Source: Actinopolyspora halophila DSM 43834 (lineage in GTDB: Bacteria > Actinomycetota > Actinomycetes > Mycobacteriales > Pseudonocardiaceae). Taken from it: a stretch of 64,000 nucleotides of DNA. Numbering within the stretch: the first letter of the stretch is position 1; each line of letters begins with the position of its first letter. A program made the position numbers and the translations under genes. The stretch covers positions 528,590 through 592,589 of the forward strand of contig NZ_AQUI01000002.1 in NCBI RefSeq assembly GCF_000371785.1. Reading direction: 5' to 3'. Positions 1-9,853 of this stretch are shown piece after piece. The notes under the pieces are model-generated. The model was not told the DNA's origin. It saw only the letters and a program-made list of their open reading frames with translations, and made no database searches.

Positions 1-592
<592 letters not shown>

Positions 593-733
593 GACGAACC
601 CCACACAACGGCCACACCACGGCCCGCGGTCAGCACACAACGATGCCCGCCACCAACTCCCCACCACCAGCCAGCACCACAAACAGAAAACAGCCCACCC
701 AACACACGCAGGACACGCGTCCCCACCGTGTTT

Positions 734-855
734 GGGTCGGTGGCCACAGCGGAGCGGGACACGCCCGGCATCCATCCCGAACCCGGAAGCTAAGCCCTCC
801 AGCGCCCAAGGTACTGCACCCCCACGGGTGTGGGAGACTCGGACACCGCCGACCC
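734..855 (+). rRNA. rrf: 5S ribosomal RNA
   Basis: The conserved loop sequence atcccgaacccggaagctaa is present, and the ends pair (gggtcggtgg near 736 with ccaccgccgaccc-like sequence near 845-856). The gene follows the 23S by about 140 bp, the normal actinobacterial rrn order. Ends are estimated from pairing and may be off by 2-4 bases. The 593-733 spacer shows no gene. Confidence 0.9.
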
Positions 856-866
856 AACCCCCCACC

Positions 867-898
867 GTGCCCGGCCCCCCACACACGGGGCCGGGCAC
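867..898 (+). terminator. rrn operon terminator hairpin
   Basis: A perfect 12-bp GC-rich stem (867-878 with 887-898) with an 8-nt loop lies just downstream of the 5S rRNA. There is no T run, which is common for actinobacterial terminators. It probably ends the rRNA transcript. Confidence 0.7.
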
Positions 899-1025
899 AC
901 TCACATCCCACACCCCCCAACACCACCACGGGACTTTCCGAAACGCTCGAGACCCACTACGGTTTCTCGCGATTCGCAGTGACGAACTCACCACTGTTCT
1001 CGGTGAGAACGATACGTCGATCGGG

Positions 1026-2606
1026 GTGGCGGAAGCATTGGTCGCTGACAATGACGAACGCGGTTCGAAGGCAACACCGGAGATAGGTGGAACCGAGGAG
1101 CCCGCCAGAGTTTCCCGCAGAGCCTGGATCGGTAGATTTCTGGGGCCGATACTGGCCGTCGCCGTCTACTTCCTCCTGCCCGGCGGTGAGGACGGAGTCA
1201 CTCACGCGGGGCGCGGAGTCGCGGCAGTCGGTGTGTTGATGGCGGTCTGGTGGGTCACCGAAGCTCTGCCACTGGCGGCCACCGCGTTGTTGCCGATCGT
1301 GTTGTTCCCGCTGCTGGGGGTCGGGGACATCGAGGAAGCGACCTCCCCGTACGCCAACGACATCGTCTTCCTGTTCATGGGTGGCTTCATGCTGGCCCTG
1401 GCGATGCAGCGCTGGGGCCTGCATCGCCGGATAGCGCTGCGGACCGTGCTCGCGGTCGGTACCCGTCCGATACGGATCGTCGGTGGTTTCATGCTGGCCA
1501 CCGCCTTCCTGTCGATGTGGGTCAGCAACACCGCCACCACGGTGGTCATGCTGCCGATCGGCATGTCGGTGCTGACCCTCGTCTTCGAACACCTGCGTGG
1601 CGACTCCGACGAGGAAACCGTGGAACACGGCATGCGGGATCGGGAGGACACCGGAGCGGGCCGTTTCGCGGTCTGCCTGATGCTGGCCATCGCCTATGCC
1701 GCCAGCATCGGCTCCCTGGCCACGTTGATCGGGACCCCACCGAACCTTTTCATGGCGGGTTTCCTGTCGGAGACCTACGGCATCCAGATAGGTTTCGGGC
1801 AGTGGATGCTGTTCGGTCTGCCGCTGGCGGCCGCGCTGCTGCTGATCGCGTGGGTGCTGTTGACCAGGGTGGTCTACCCGACGAGCATCACCGACATTCC
1901 CGGCGGACGTGAACTCTTCAAGAACGAGCTGGCCAAACTCGGCCCCATGAACAGGGGGGAGCGGGTCGTGCTCGTCGTGTTCACGTTGACCGCTCTGCTG
2001 TGGATTCTGCGTGAACCGCTCTCGAATCTGCTTCCGGGACTCAACCTGTCCGACGCGGGAATAGCGATCGCCGCGGCTCTGGTTCTGTTCGCGATTCCGA
2101 TCCGTGCGGGGGAAGGTGTTTTCACGCTCGATTGGGCATCCGCCGCGAAGTTGCCGTGGGGCGTGCTGCTGCTTTTCGGGGGCGGACTCTCGCTGGCCTC
2201 TGCCGTCGGGTCCAGTGGGCTCGACACGTTCATCGGCAACAAGGTCGGTGCGCTCGGTGGGGTGCCGGTGCTGTTGCTGATCGTGGTGGCCGTGGCCGCT
2301 GTGATCTTCCTCACCGAGATGACCAGCAACACCGCCACAGCGGCCACTTTCCTGCCGATCCTCGCCGGTGTGGCGCTCGGACTGGACATGGACCTGCTGC
2401 TGCTGGTCGTCCCAGCGGCCGTTGCGGCCAGTTGCGCCTTCATGCTGCCGGTGGCGACTCCACCGAACGCGATCGTCTTCGGCTCCGGCTACGTGACCAT
2501 CCCGCAGATGGTGAAAGCGGGTTGGTGGCTCAACCTCACCGCGCTCGTGCTGATCCCCGCCGCGCTGTACGGACTGGGGAGTTGGGCTCTGGGACTCGCG
2601 CTCTGA
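1026..2606 (+). CDS. SLC13/DASS family sodium:anion symporter
   Basis: This is a predicted inner-membrane Na+-coupled transporter for dicarboxylate or sulfate-type anions. Two copies of the family's substrate-binding Ser-Asn-Thr motif are visible (residues about 167-169 and 434-436), each followed by a Pro-containing hairpin region, with GTPPNL and ATPPNA motifs after them. The many hydrophobic segments and the length of about 526 aa suit the DASS fold. The frame is open far upstream into the rRNA spacer, so the start is an inference: GTG at 1026 gives a normal N-terminus, with a weak ggtgag about 16 bases before it. The substrate cannot be told from sequence. The gene stands alone, facing the subtilase gene across a bidirectional terminator. 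Confidence 0.85.
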   Translation: MAEALVADNDERGSKATPEIGGTEEPARVSRRAWIGRFLGPILAVAVYFLLPGGEDGVTHAGRGVAAVGVLMAVWWVTEALPLAATALLPIVLFPLLGVGDIEEATSPYANDIVFLFMGGFMLALAMQRWGLHRRIALRTVLAVGTRPIRIVGGFMLATAFLSMWVSNTATTVVMLPIGMSVLTLVFEHLRGDSDEETVEHGMRDREDTGAGRFAVCLMLAIAYAASIGSLATLIGTPPNLFMAGFLSETYGIQIGFGQWMLFGLPLAAALLLIAWVLLTRVVYPTSITDIPGGRELFKNELAKLGPMNRGERVVLVVFTLTALLWILREPLSNLLPGLNLSDAGIAIAAALVLFAIPIRAGEGVFTLDWASAAKLPWGVLLLFGGGLSLASAVGSSGLDTFIGNKVGALGGVPVLLLIVVAVAAVIFLTEMTSNTATAATFLPILAGVALGLDMDLLLLVVPAAVAASCAFMLPVATPPNAIVFGSGYVTIPQMVKAGWWLNLTALVLIPAALYGLGSWALGLAL

Positions 2607-2611
2607 CAACT

Positions 2612-2650
2612 CACAGCGGAGCTTTGCTCGCGTGGTCGGGTAGCCGCCAC
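2612..2650. repeat. Short intergenic repeat, copy 1
   Basis: This segment, 6 bp after the SLC13 stop, shares cacagcg(g/a)agct and cgggtagccg blocks with 10870-10910, which also lies just after a plus-strand stop codon. The first block can fold on itself. It is probably a dispersed 3'-end element; the function is unknown. Confidence 0.4.
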
Positions 2651-2771
2651 ACGGCCCGCGTAGTCGGTCGGCGACAGCACGGTTTCACGGATCGCGTTCT
2701 GTTTCCCGGTCGATCACTTCGTCGGGCGAGTAGGAGCCCGGGTTCGCCGGACTACGGCGAGCTTCGATGAA

Positions 2772-2814
2772 AGGCTGGTCGGGTGCCACCGTGTCGGTGG
2801 CACCCGACCAGCCT
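2772..2814. terminator. Bidirectional terminator hairpin
   Basis: A perfect 18-bp stem (2772-2789 with 2797-2814) and a 7-nt loop lie between two converging genes, the SLC13 transporter and the subtilase. It probably stops transcription from both sides. Confidence 0.85.
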
Positions 2815-2835
2815 CAAGCGGTCGTCACCGGTGGA

Positions 2836-4392
2836 TCAGCTCGGTGAGCAGTAGGCACTGTCGCCGAAATTCCAGCAATCGAGCGCCCGCGTGGTGGAAT
2901 TCGAATTGTCCTTGCTGTCGGTCACGGTCAGTTCGACGGTGTAGCTGCCCTGCTTCGCAGGATAGGAGTGGTTCACCGTCACCCCGTTGCTCGTCTTGCC
3001 GTCCCCGAAGTCCCAGTGGTACTGGGAGATGTCGCCATCCGGGTCGGTGCTGTCACCGGCATCGAAGGCACATCCGTCGAATCCGTAATTCGCGGTGAAC
3101 GAGGCGGACGGATCGTGATTACCCGGGTCCGGATCCGGGTTTCCGCCACCATCACCCAAATAGGAGACGTTGAGCAGCTTGTTCGGCGAGCCCTGTTTGA
3201 TGCCGGTGAGCTCGCCACTGGAAGCGTTGTTCACCAGCGCGTCGTGAACCCGCTGTGGGCCGGCGTTCGGGTTCTCCGCGAGATGCAGCGCCGCGGCACC
3301 GGCCACGTGCGGCGAGGCCATCGACGTGCCGTTCTTCGATTCCGACGCCGAATCACTCGAATTGGACGCCGAGGTCACGTTGGTCCCCGGTGCGAAGATG
3401 TCCAGGCAGCGACCGTAGTTGGATTCGGACCCCGGGATGCTCGGCCAGGTCGAACGCTCGTCACTCGCGTTGGAAGCGCCGACGGTGATCGCGTTCTCGA
3501 CGCTCGCGGGGCTGCTGTTGCAGGCGTCCTCTCCTGAGTTCCCCGCGGCCACGGCGAACGTGACGCCGGATTCGATGGCCCCCCTCACCGCGTCGTTCAC
3601 CGAGGTGTTGGTGCTGCCCCCGATACTCATATTGGCCACGGCGGGGCCCTGAGCGTTCTCGGCCACCCAGTCCACGCCGGAAATGATCTGCGACCACGCG
3701 CCCCTGCCGTCACAGCCGAGCACGCGGACACCGACCAGTTCGGTTTCCTTGGCCATCCCGTAGGTCTTGCCGCCGATGGTGCCCGCGACGTGCGTGCCGT
3801 GTCCTTGGCAATCGCTCGCGTCGGGGTCGTCGTCGACGAAGTCGTACCCGCTTTCGGCTCGTCCTTCGAACTCGCTGTGGCTCATCCGGACGCCGGTATC
3901 GATGACATAGCTGGTCACCCCGCTACCCGCGCTATCCGGGTAGGAATAGGTGTCGTCCAGCGGGAGCTCAGACTGGTCACTGCGGTCGAGTCCCCACGTG
4001 GGGGAGTTCTGCGTGTCCAGTTTGTGCGCCATCGCGTCCTGCTCCACGTAGGCAACACCGGACTCGGTGGCGAGCTCACGGGCCTGTCGCTCGCTCATTC
4101 GCGCCGAGAACCCGCGTAACGCCGTGTCGTAGGTGGACCGGATACTCGCGTCGTACCGCGCCGCCAACGATCGTGCCGTCGTGCCGACGGACTGTGCGCT
4201 TACCGCGCTGTCCTCGAACACGACGACATAGCTGTCCGAAATCGCTCCCGGCCCGCCGAGTCCGCGAATCTTACCGGTGTCGGACTGTTGTCCGACCGCG
4301 GTACCCCCCATGGCGAACGTGGCCAAGGCGGTGGCGCCGGCCAACGTACACGCCCCGACGACACGTCGCCGGGACCGCTGATGTCCCTGCAT
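2836..4392 (-). CDS. Secreted subtilisin-like serine protease (S8) with PKD domain
   Basis: Predicted exported protease of 518 aa. It has a signal peptide (residues 1-35, Arg-rich start then a hydrophobic stretch), an I9 propeptide (about 53-120), and an S8 proteinase K-like catalytic domain with Asp165 (IDTG), His198 (GHGTH) and Ser357 (GTSMASP). A Gly/Asp/Pro linker leads to a C-terminal PKD domain (about 430-518, WDFGDG motif) that may bind substrate. The propeptide should be removed autocatalytically after secretion; that is family knowledge. The ATG at 4392 is preferred over longer starts because a GGAG lies 7-10 bases upstream and the signal peptide begins there. It is divergent from the LAL regulator. 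Confidence 0.93.
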   Translation of the reverse strand: MQGHQRSRRRVVGACTLAGATALATFAMGGTAVGQQSDTGKIRGLGGPGAISDSYVVVFEDSAVSAQSVGTTARSLAARYDASIRSTYDTALRGFSARMSERQARELATESGVAYVEQDAMAHKLDTQNSPTWGLDRSDQSELPLDDTYSYPDSAGSGVTSYVIDTGVRMSHSEFEGRAESGYDFVDDDPDASDCQGHGTHVAGTIGGKTYGMAKETELVGVRVLGCDGRGAWSQIISGVDWVAENAQGPAVANMSIGGSTNTSVNDAVRGAIESGVTFAVAAGNSGEDACNSSPASVENAITVGASNASDERSTWPSIPGSESNYGRCLDIFAPGTNVTSASNSSDSASESKNGTSMASPHVAGAAALHLAENPNAGPQRVHDALVNNASSGELTGIKQGSPNKLLNVSYLGDGGGNPDPDPGNHDPSASFTANYGFDGCAFDAGDSTDPDGDISQYHWDFGDGKTSNGVTVNHSYPAKQGSYTVELTVTDSKDNSNSTTRALDCWNFGDSAYCSPS

Positions 4393-4510
4393 CGGAGACT
4401 CCAATCGCAACCGATCTGGTGTGAGAAACGACGTGGCATTCGAGTAACGATCACTCATTGCCACGCGATGATTCACTCTCGGAGGTGACCGAAACAGGAG
4501 CAATCCGTGA

Positions 4511-4526
4511 ATCGCTACGTAGCGAT
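4511..4526. promoter_or_regulatory. 16-bp perfect palindrome between divergent genes
   Basis: The sequence atcgctacgtagcgat is a perfect 16-bp inverted repeat in the 252-bp region between the subtilase gene and the LuxR-type regulator. A DNA-binding dimer could use it as an operator for either gene. Which protein binds is not known. Confidence 0.45.
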
Positions 4527-4644
4527 ACCCATATATCCGTGGTTTCTTTCTCGATCTTCAGTCTTAAGTGGGTTAACGTTCTCCTTTCGTGGTTCTATAG
4601 TTGATCGAGAACTGCGACACCGTTCGGGCGTTGGCGGAGGCCGT

Positions 4645-7569
4645 ATGGGGTACGAAAGTCGTTCCGCTTCGGAACCCGTCGCGAGCCGTGCGCCGATGCG
4701 CACGAGCTCGCCTGTACTGATCGGGAGAGACCAGGAGCTGCGCACCCTCGTCGACTGCGCCGAGCACCCCCCTTCCACGATCTTCGTGGCGGGTGAGGCG
4801 GGGATCGGAAAGACCCGCATCGTGCACGAGGTGATCGAGCACCCCCGGCTGTCGGGCAAACGTATTCTGCTCGCCCACTGTCAGGCCATGCGCGAACCCT
4901 TTCCGTACGGTGTCATTCTGGACGCGCTTCGCGAGGTGGATACGAACCTGACGCACACTCGCGAATTGAGTCCTGTTGCCGGAGTGCTGCGCGCGCACCT
5001 GCCGGAGCTGACGAACCTGCTTCCGCAGGCGCCTGAACGTCTCGACGATACGCACGCGGAACGCCACCGGATGTTCCGCGCCGTCCGTGAGCTACTCGAC
5101 GCGCTCGGGCACACCGCGCTGATCGTCGAGGATCTGCATTGTGCCGACGAAGGCTCTCGTGACCTGCTGCGCTTTCTGATGTCCGATATGCCCCGCGACC
5201 TCACGCTGCTGGTCACCTACCGACGGGAAGAGTCCCCGGGGGGAATTCCCCTCGGCTCGGCACATCGCCCCCCGTTCAACGACAACGGTGTCACCGTCGA
5301 AGTCGGCCCGCTCGACGTCACCGGTGTACAACAGCTGACCGGTGCCATCCTCGGCGATCGCTTCGTCCCCCAGGATTTCGCCTCCCGACTGCACGAACGC
5401 ACCGGAGGCATTCCCTTCGTGCTGGAAGAAACCCTGCGCGCGCTGCGCGATCCGGCGGGAGTCGTACAGACCGACGGTGCCCAGGCCCGCCGCCTGCTGG
5501 ACGAGGTCGAGGTCCCGGCCCTGCTGCGGGAGGCCTGTCTGGACCGGCTGTCCAGGATGTCGGATGTCGCCAGGAGTGTTGCCCGGGCCGCCGCCGTCTT
5601 GGGAACACCGGCTTCGACCAAGCTGCTCGGCGAGCTGACCGAGCTGTCCACATCGGACGCGCGGGCCGCGCTGACCGAGGCGCTGGAGGCGGGTGTCCTG
5701 CTGGAAACCGGCGAATCCCGATACGGTTTCCGACACGTCCTCGCGCGTCAAGCCGTGTACTGGACACTGTCGGGCCCGGACCGCGAGCGGCTCCACGCGC
5801 GCACGGCGAGCGAGCTGGCCCGCGTCGAACCACGACCCTTGGTGCAGTTGGCCGAGCACAGTCGTAAAGCGGGAGCACACGACGACTGGCTGCGCTACGC
5901 GGAAGCGGCCTCGGATCGCGCGGCCGAGCTGGGCGATGCCAATACGGCCACATCCACCTTGCAAGAACTGCTCAAAGACGCGGAACTGGCGCCGACGGAC
6001 GTGGGCAGACTGGCCGTCAAGTTGAGCCGAGTGGCATACACCGGGCTCGACCAGCATGAAGTCACGGCGGCGCTGGAACGCCTGCTGGCGGACCAGCGTC
6101 TGCCCGACTCGGTACGCGGTGAGGTGAGACTGGCTCTCGGACTGTTGCTCAACAGGCAGACGGGCGGGGTCGAGTCCGGTCGTGCCGCGCTCATCACCGC
6201 GATCGACGAACTCGACGAACGTCCGCAGCTGCGGATCAAGGCGATGTCGGTGCTCGCGCAGCCCTACATCGGCGACGTCTCACTCGTTGAGCACCGATCG
6301 TGGATGAGCGAGGTGGACGAGGCGGTCGGCAACACCACCGATGTCGCGTTTCGGGTGAGCATGATCGCCAACAACGCCCCCGCACAGCTCATGATCGGTG
6401 TGCCCACCGCATGGCGGGTGATCGAACGACTTCCGGCGGGAGCGGACACCCACGCGGAACAACGGGACCTCACCAGAGCGCACTGCAACATCGCCGATTC
6501 CTGCTCGTGGATCGGTTACTACGAGACGGCCCGCGATTATCTGAGCAGCGGCATTCGGCTGGCCAACGACTGCGGTGCGCCCTTCATCGTCAGTACGGCG
6601 CGCGCTACGCGAGCACATCTCGACTGGATCACCGGACATTGGCAGGGTCTCGCCGAACGTGTGGGCAGACTCCGCGACGAGTACCGGGATCTGCTGCCGG
6701 TCGCGAGTGAACTGTCGTTGGTCCTGGGGTGTCTGGCTGTGGCGGGCGGGCAATGGCAGCGAGCCGCGCAGCACCTCGATGACACCGGTATGGCGGAGCC
6801 GAACAACGCCTACGCCCCGGTGGTGGTCAACGCCCACGCGGCCAAGGTGAGAATGCTGATGGCCCGGGGGGAACACTACAAGGCCACGGAGGTAGCCGAA
6901 CGCGGCATGCGGTTGGTCCGGCGCAAGGAAGCCTGGGTGTGGGCGGCCGAATTGATGCCCGCGGCGGTCGCGGCCCACCTCCGCGTGGGTGGAGATTCGG
7001 ACGCGATCGAACTCACCGAGACGTTCGGTACGGCCATCGCCGAGCTCGACGTCCCCGCAGCCACGGCAGCTCTGCCGATGTGCCACGGCCTGCTCGCGGC
7101 TCGACGGGGGGACGATCAGGCGGAGACGTACTTCGACCGAGCGAGGTCACGCGCCGCTGCGCTGCCCGCACCGTACTTCGCCGCCCTGGCGGCGGAACGA
7201 CTGACCCGCTGGCGGATGGACCACGCCCGTGCGGGTCAGGACGGAGCGGACCCCGCGAGTACGTTCGGCGAGCTCGCCGAGGAGTTCGACGCGCTCGGTG
7301 CTACTCACGACGCGGCCCGCTGTCGGTACGTGCTTCGCGAGCACGGTTTCGCGCAAGCCACCCGATGCGGCCGACACGGATACGGTGAGAAGCTCTCGCC
7401 GCGCGAACACGAGGTGTGTCGCCTCGTGGCCGACGGACACCGCAACCGCGAGATCGCGCGCATTCTGTTCCTGTCGCCGCGAACCGTTGAGCAGCACGTC
7501 GCCAACGTGCTGCGCAAGCTCGAACTCGGTTCCCGTGAGCAGATCCGGAAACATACCCTCGACGGCTGA
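4645..7569 (+). CDS. LuxR-family LAL-type ATPase regulator
   Basis: Large transcription activator of about 974 aa. An N-terminal STAND/AAA ATPase domain carries Walker A GEAGIGKT (residues 50-57) and a Walker B-like LIVEDLH. A long helical repeat region follows, and a C-terminal LuxR HTH (about 917-972, with LSPREHEV and the SPRTVEQHVANVLRKL recognition region) binds DNA. Such proteins usually bind an effector through the middle region and activate a neighbouring pathway. The ATG at 4645 is chosen for the GGAGG at 4636-4640; an upstream GTG at 4507 is in frame but gives an atypical N-terminus. It is divergent from the secreted protease, which is a plausible target (inference). Confidence 0.9.
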   Translation: MGYESRSASEPVASRAPMRTSSPVLIGRDQELRTLVDCAEHPPSTIFVAGEAGIGKTRIVHEVIEHPRLSGKRILLAHCQAMREPFPYGVILDALREVDTNLTHTRELSPVAGVLRAHLPELTNLLPQAPERLDDTHAERHRMFRAVRELLDALGHTALIVEDLHCADEGSRDLLRFLMSDMPRDLTLLVTYRREESPGGIPLGSAHRPPFNDNGVTVEVGPLDVTGVQQLTGAILGDRFVPQDFASRLHERTGGIPFVLEETLRALRDPAGVVQTDGAQARRLLDEVEVPALLREACLDRLSRMSDVARSVARAAAVLGTPASTKLLGELTELSTSDARAALTEALEAGVLLETGESRYGFRHVLARQAVYWTLSGPDRERLHARTASELARVEPRPLVQLAEHSRKAGAHDDWLRYAEAASDRAAELGDANTATSTLQELLKDAELAPTDVGRLAVKLSRVAYTGLDQHEVTAALERLLADQRLPDSVRGEVRLALGLLLNRQTGGVESGRAALITAIDELDERPQLRIKAMSVLAQPYIGDVSLVEHRSWMSEVDEAVGNTTDVAFRVSMIANNAPAQLMIGVPTAWRVIERLPAGADTHAEQRDLTRAHCNIADSCSWIGYYETARDYLSSGIRLANDCGAPFIVSTARATRAHLDWITGHWQGLAERVGRLRDEYRDLLPVASELSLVLGCLAVAGGQWQRAAQHLDDTGMAEPNNAYAPVVVNAHAAKVRMLMARGEHYKATEVAERGMRLVRRKEAWVWAAELMPAAVAAHLRVGGDSDAIELTETFGTAIAELDVPAATAALPMCHGLLAARRGDDQAETYFDRARSRAAALPAPYFAALAAERLTRWRMDHARAGQDGADPASTFGELAEEFDALGATHDAARCRYVLREHGFAQATRCGRHGYGEKLSPREHEVCRLVADGHRNREIARILFLSPRTVEQHVANVLRKLELGSREQIRKHTLDG

Positions 7570-7629
7570 CTGCGGTTCCCGGGAGGGGATCAGGGGGCGC
7601 CCGGGTCTCGCCGGGGAGGGGCCTACCTC

Positions 7630-7857
7630 CCCGTTCGAACGGGTCACCACCGGCGACGGGCTCACACCGACGCACTCGCCCTGCCTGGCGCGCCCCAACG
7701 GCGAGACCGAGCGGTTCCTCCGCGTCCTGCCCAGCGAGCGGGCCTACCGCGTGACCTTCGACAGCTCTCCGGAACGACGCAAGGCCCTACCGGTCCGTCT
7801 GCGCCACTACAACCACCACAGCCCCCACGGCTCCCGCGAACGAGCCGCCGGATTCCG
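7630..7857 (+). pseudogene. IS481-type transposase C-terminal remnant
   Basis: Reading frame 2 encodes the tail of an rve/DDE integrase core: ARPNGETERF, then ERAYRV, a spacer, and RLRHYNHHSPHGS, which match the IS481-family sequence around the catalytic Glu (N-G-K-x-E-R-F) and the YNHHRPH motif. No start, N-terminal half or inverted repeats are present. It fills the gap between the LAL regulator and the ABC permease, so an IS once inserted here and decayed. Confidence 0.75.
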
Positions 7858-7859
7858 GC

Positions 7860-8690
7860 TCAAACCCTGCTGCGGTATGCCCAGAGCGCCAGCGGGAAGA
7901 ACACCGCGACCAGCGCGACCATCCAGACCAGCGTGGCCGACAGCGGCCCGGCCACCGGTCCGCCGATCATCAGCCCCCTGGCGGTGTCGGCCAGCTTGCT
8001 CACCGGGTTCACGCTCACCCACGCCTGCAGCCAGCCGGGCATCGTCTCCGTCGGGGCGAACACGTTGCTGCCCATGGTCAGCGGGAACATGAACGACATC
8101 GCCACCCCCGGTAGTGCCTGCTGGCTCTTGACCAGCATCCCCAGCATCACCGAGATCCAGCACACGCACAGCGCGAACGCGATGACCAGCACGATCGCCG
8201 CCGCTGCCGAGACCACGTCGGTCTCGATGCGGAAGCCCATCAGCGTGGCCACGATCAGCAGCACCGCTATGGAGACCGCGTAGCGAACCACGTCGCCGAG
8301 CACGGCCCCGATCAGTGGCGCCGAGCGTGCCACCGGCAGGCTCCGGAACCGGTCGAACACCCCCTTGGTGATGTCGTTGTTGAGCTGCATCCCGGTGCCG
8401 AGGCTGGCGAAGACCATGTTCATGGCCATCACCCCGGGCAGGGTCTGCTGCAAGTACGCCCCGGTGTCGCCCGCGATGGCGCCGCCGAGCAGGTAGACGA
8501 ACATCGCCAGGAAAAGGATCGGCTGCAGGGTGACGTCCAGCAGCCCCTCCGGCGACTTGCGGATCTTGAGGACGCTGCGTCCGGCCAGCGTCAGGCCGTG
8601 CTGGAGCGTGCGCAGCGGCCCGACACGGCGCGTCGCGCCGCGCGGCTGCTGGTCGGACTGCTCGGGTCGCTCGACGGTCGTCGTGCTCAT
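7860..8690 (-). CDS. ABC-2 type transporter permease (DrrB-like)
   Basis: Predicted 276-aa membrane subunit of a drug-export-type ABC transporter. It has about six hydrophobic segments of the ABC-2 fold and the MNMVFASLGTG and FRSLPVARSA sequences typical of the daunorubicin-resistance DrrB group. Its start codon overlaps the stop of the ATPase gene (ATGA), so the two are translated together and should form one complex. The substrate is not predictable; no biosynthetic cluster is adjacent. Confidence 0.88.
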   Translation of the reverse strand: MSTTTVERPEQSDQQPRGATRRVGPLRTLQHGLTLAGRSVLKIRKSPEGLLDVTLQPILFLAMFVYLLGGAIAGDTGAYLQQTLPGVMAMNMVFASLGTGMQLNNDITKGVFDRFRSLPVARSAPLIGAVLGDVVRYAVSIAVLLIVATLMGFRIETDVVSAAAAIVLVIAFALCVCWISVMLGMLVKSQQALPGVAMSFMFPLTMGSNVFAPTETMPGWLQAWVSVNPVSKLADTARGLMIGGPVAGPLSATLVWMVALVAVFFPLALWAYRSRV

Positions 8691-9667
8691 GCCGTGTCGT
8701 CCTCCTCCTCGTTCTCCCGTGCCGACTCCTCGGTGGCCGGTTGCCCGGTGATCGACAGGAACGCCTCGTCGAGGCTGGGCAACCGCAGCGACAGTTCGTC
8801 GGCCGTGATCCCGGCATCGTCCAGCCCGCGCACCAGTGCCGACATCAGCACCGGATCGTTCGCCGGAGTGGTGAGCAGTCCCGTCTCGTGGTTCGCGGTG
8901 GGGGACCGGTCGGTGAGTTCCCGCAGGATGGTCTCGGTGGCGGCCACGTCGTCCCGGTCGTTGAGCCGCACCTGCAGGGTCTGCCCCCCGCTGTGGCGCT
9001 TCAGCTCGTCGGCACGCCCCTCGGCGACCACCCTGCCGTGGTCGATCACGCTGATGCGGTCGGCCAGCTGGTCGGCCTCCTCCAGGTACTGCGTGGTCAG
9101 CAGCACCGTCACCCCTTCCGAGGTCAGCGCGCCGATCATGTCCCAGACCTGGTTGCGGCTGCGCGGATCCAACCCGGTCGTCGGCTCGTCCAGGTACAAC
9201 ACCTCCGGGCGGCCCACCAGGCTCGCGGCCAGGTCCAGCCGCCTGCGCATCCCGCCCGAGTAGGTTTTGACCGCCCGGTTGCCCGCGTCGGTGAGCCCGA
9301 AGCGTTCCAACAGCTCCTTCGCCCGCGCCTTGGCGCTCGAGCGCGGCATCTCCAGCAGCCGCCCGATCAGCACCAGGTTCTCGGTGCCGGTGAGTTCCTC
9401 GTCCACCGAGGCGTACTGCCCGGTCAGCCCGATCCTGCTCCGCACCCCCACCGGATCCCGCAGCACGTCGTGTCCGGCCACGGTGGCGTGCCCGCCGTCC
9501 GGCCGTAACAGGGTCGCCAGGATGCGTACGCTGGTCGTCTTTCCCGCGCCGTTGGGTCCCAGCACCCCCAGGATCGAACCGGCCGGAGCGGCGAGATCCA
9601 CCCCGTCCAGTGCCTTGGTGGTTCCGAATCGCTTGACCAGGCCCTCGGCCCGGACCGCCAGTGTCAT
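8687..9667 (-). CDS. ABC transporter ATPase (DrrA-like)
   Basis: ATP-binding subunit of 326 aa. It shows Walker A GPNGAGKTT, signature YSGGMRRR, Walker B VLYLDEPTTGLDP and the H-loop region (TTQYLEEAD) of the DrrA/ABC-A group, plus the C-terminal extension with LPSLDEAFL that these exporters carry. The ATG at 9667 has a perfect AGGAGG a few bases before it. First gene of a two-gene operon with the permease at 7860; the upstream region is shared with the divergent EEP gene. Confidence 0.92.
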   Translation of the reverse strand: MTLAVRAEGLVKRFGTTKALDGVDLAAPAGSILGVLGPNGAGKTTSVRILATLLRPDGGHATVAGHDVLRDPVGVRSRIGLTGQYASVDEELTGTENLVLIGRLLEMPRSSAKARAKELLERFGLTDAGNRAVKTYSGGMRRRLDLAASLVGRPEVLYLDEPTTGLDPRSRNQVWDMIGALTSEGVTVLLTTQYLEEADQLADRISVIDHGRVVAEGRADELKRHSGGQTLQVRLNDRDDVAATETILRELTDRSPTANHETGLLTTPANDPVLMSALVRGLDDAGITADELSLRLPSLDEAFLSITGQPATEESARENEEEDDTA

Positions 9668-9853
9668 GCGACCTCCTAGTCCTCCGGCTACCCCAGCGTG
9701 AGTCGATTCCCCGACAAAGACGCACAATCGTCGCACAACTCCGATGAGGTGCGACACAGGTTTGGTCGAGGTTGGAAGTTTTCCGGTAGGTGTGGCTGTA
9801 TGGGGCGTGAGGCGGCGAACATGCACAGTGATGACCTGGTCGAGGACGAGACG

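Noticed and set aside
957-2609. Long minus-strand frame opposite the SLC13 gene
   Set aside because: It is the antisense shadow of a clear membrane transporter; composition (Gln/Arg/His-rich) is that of a GC-rich shadow frame.
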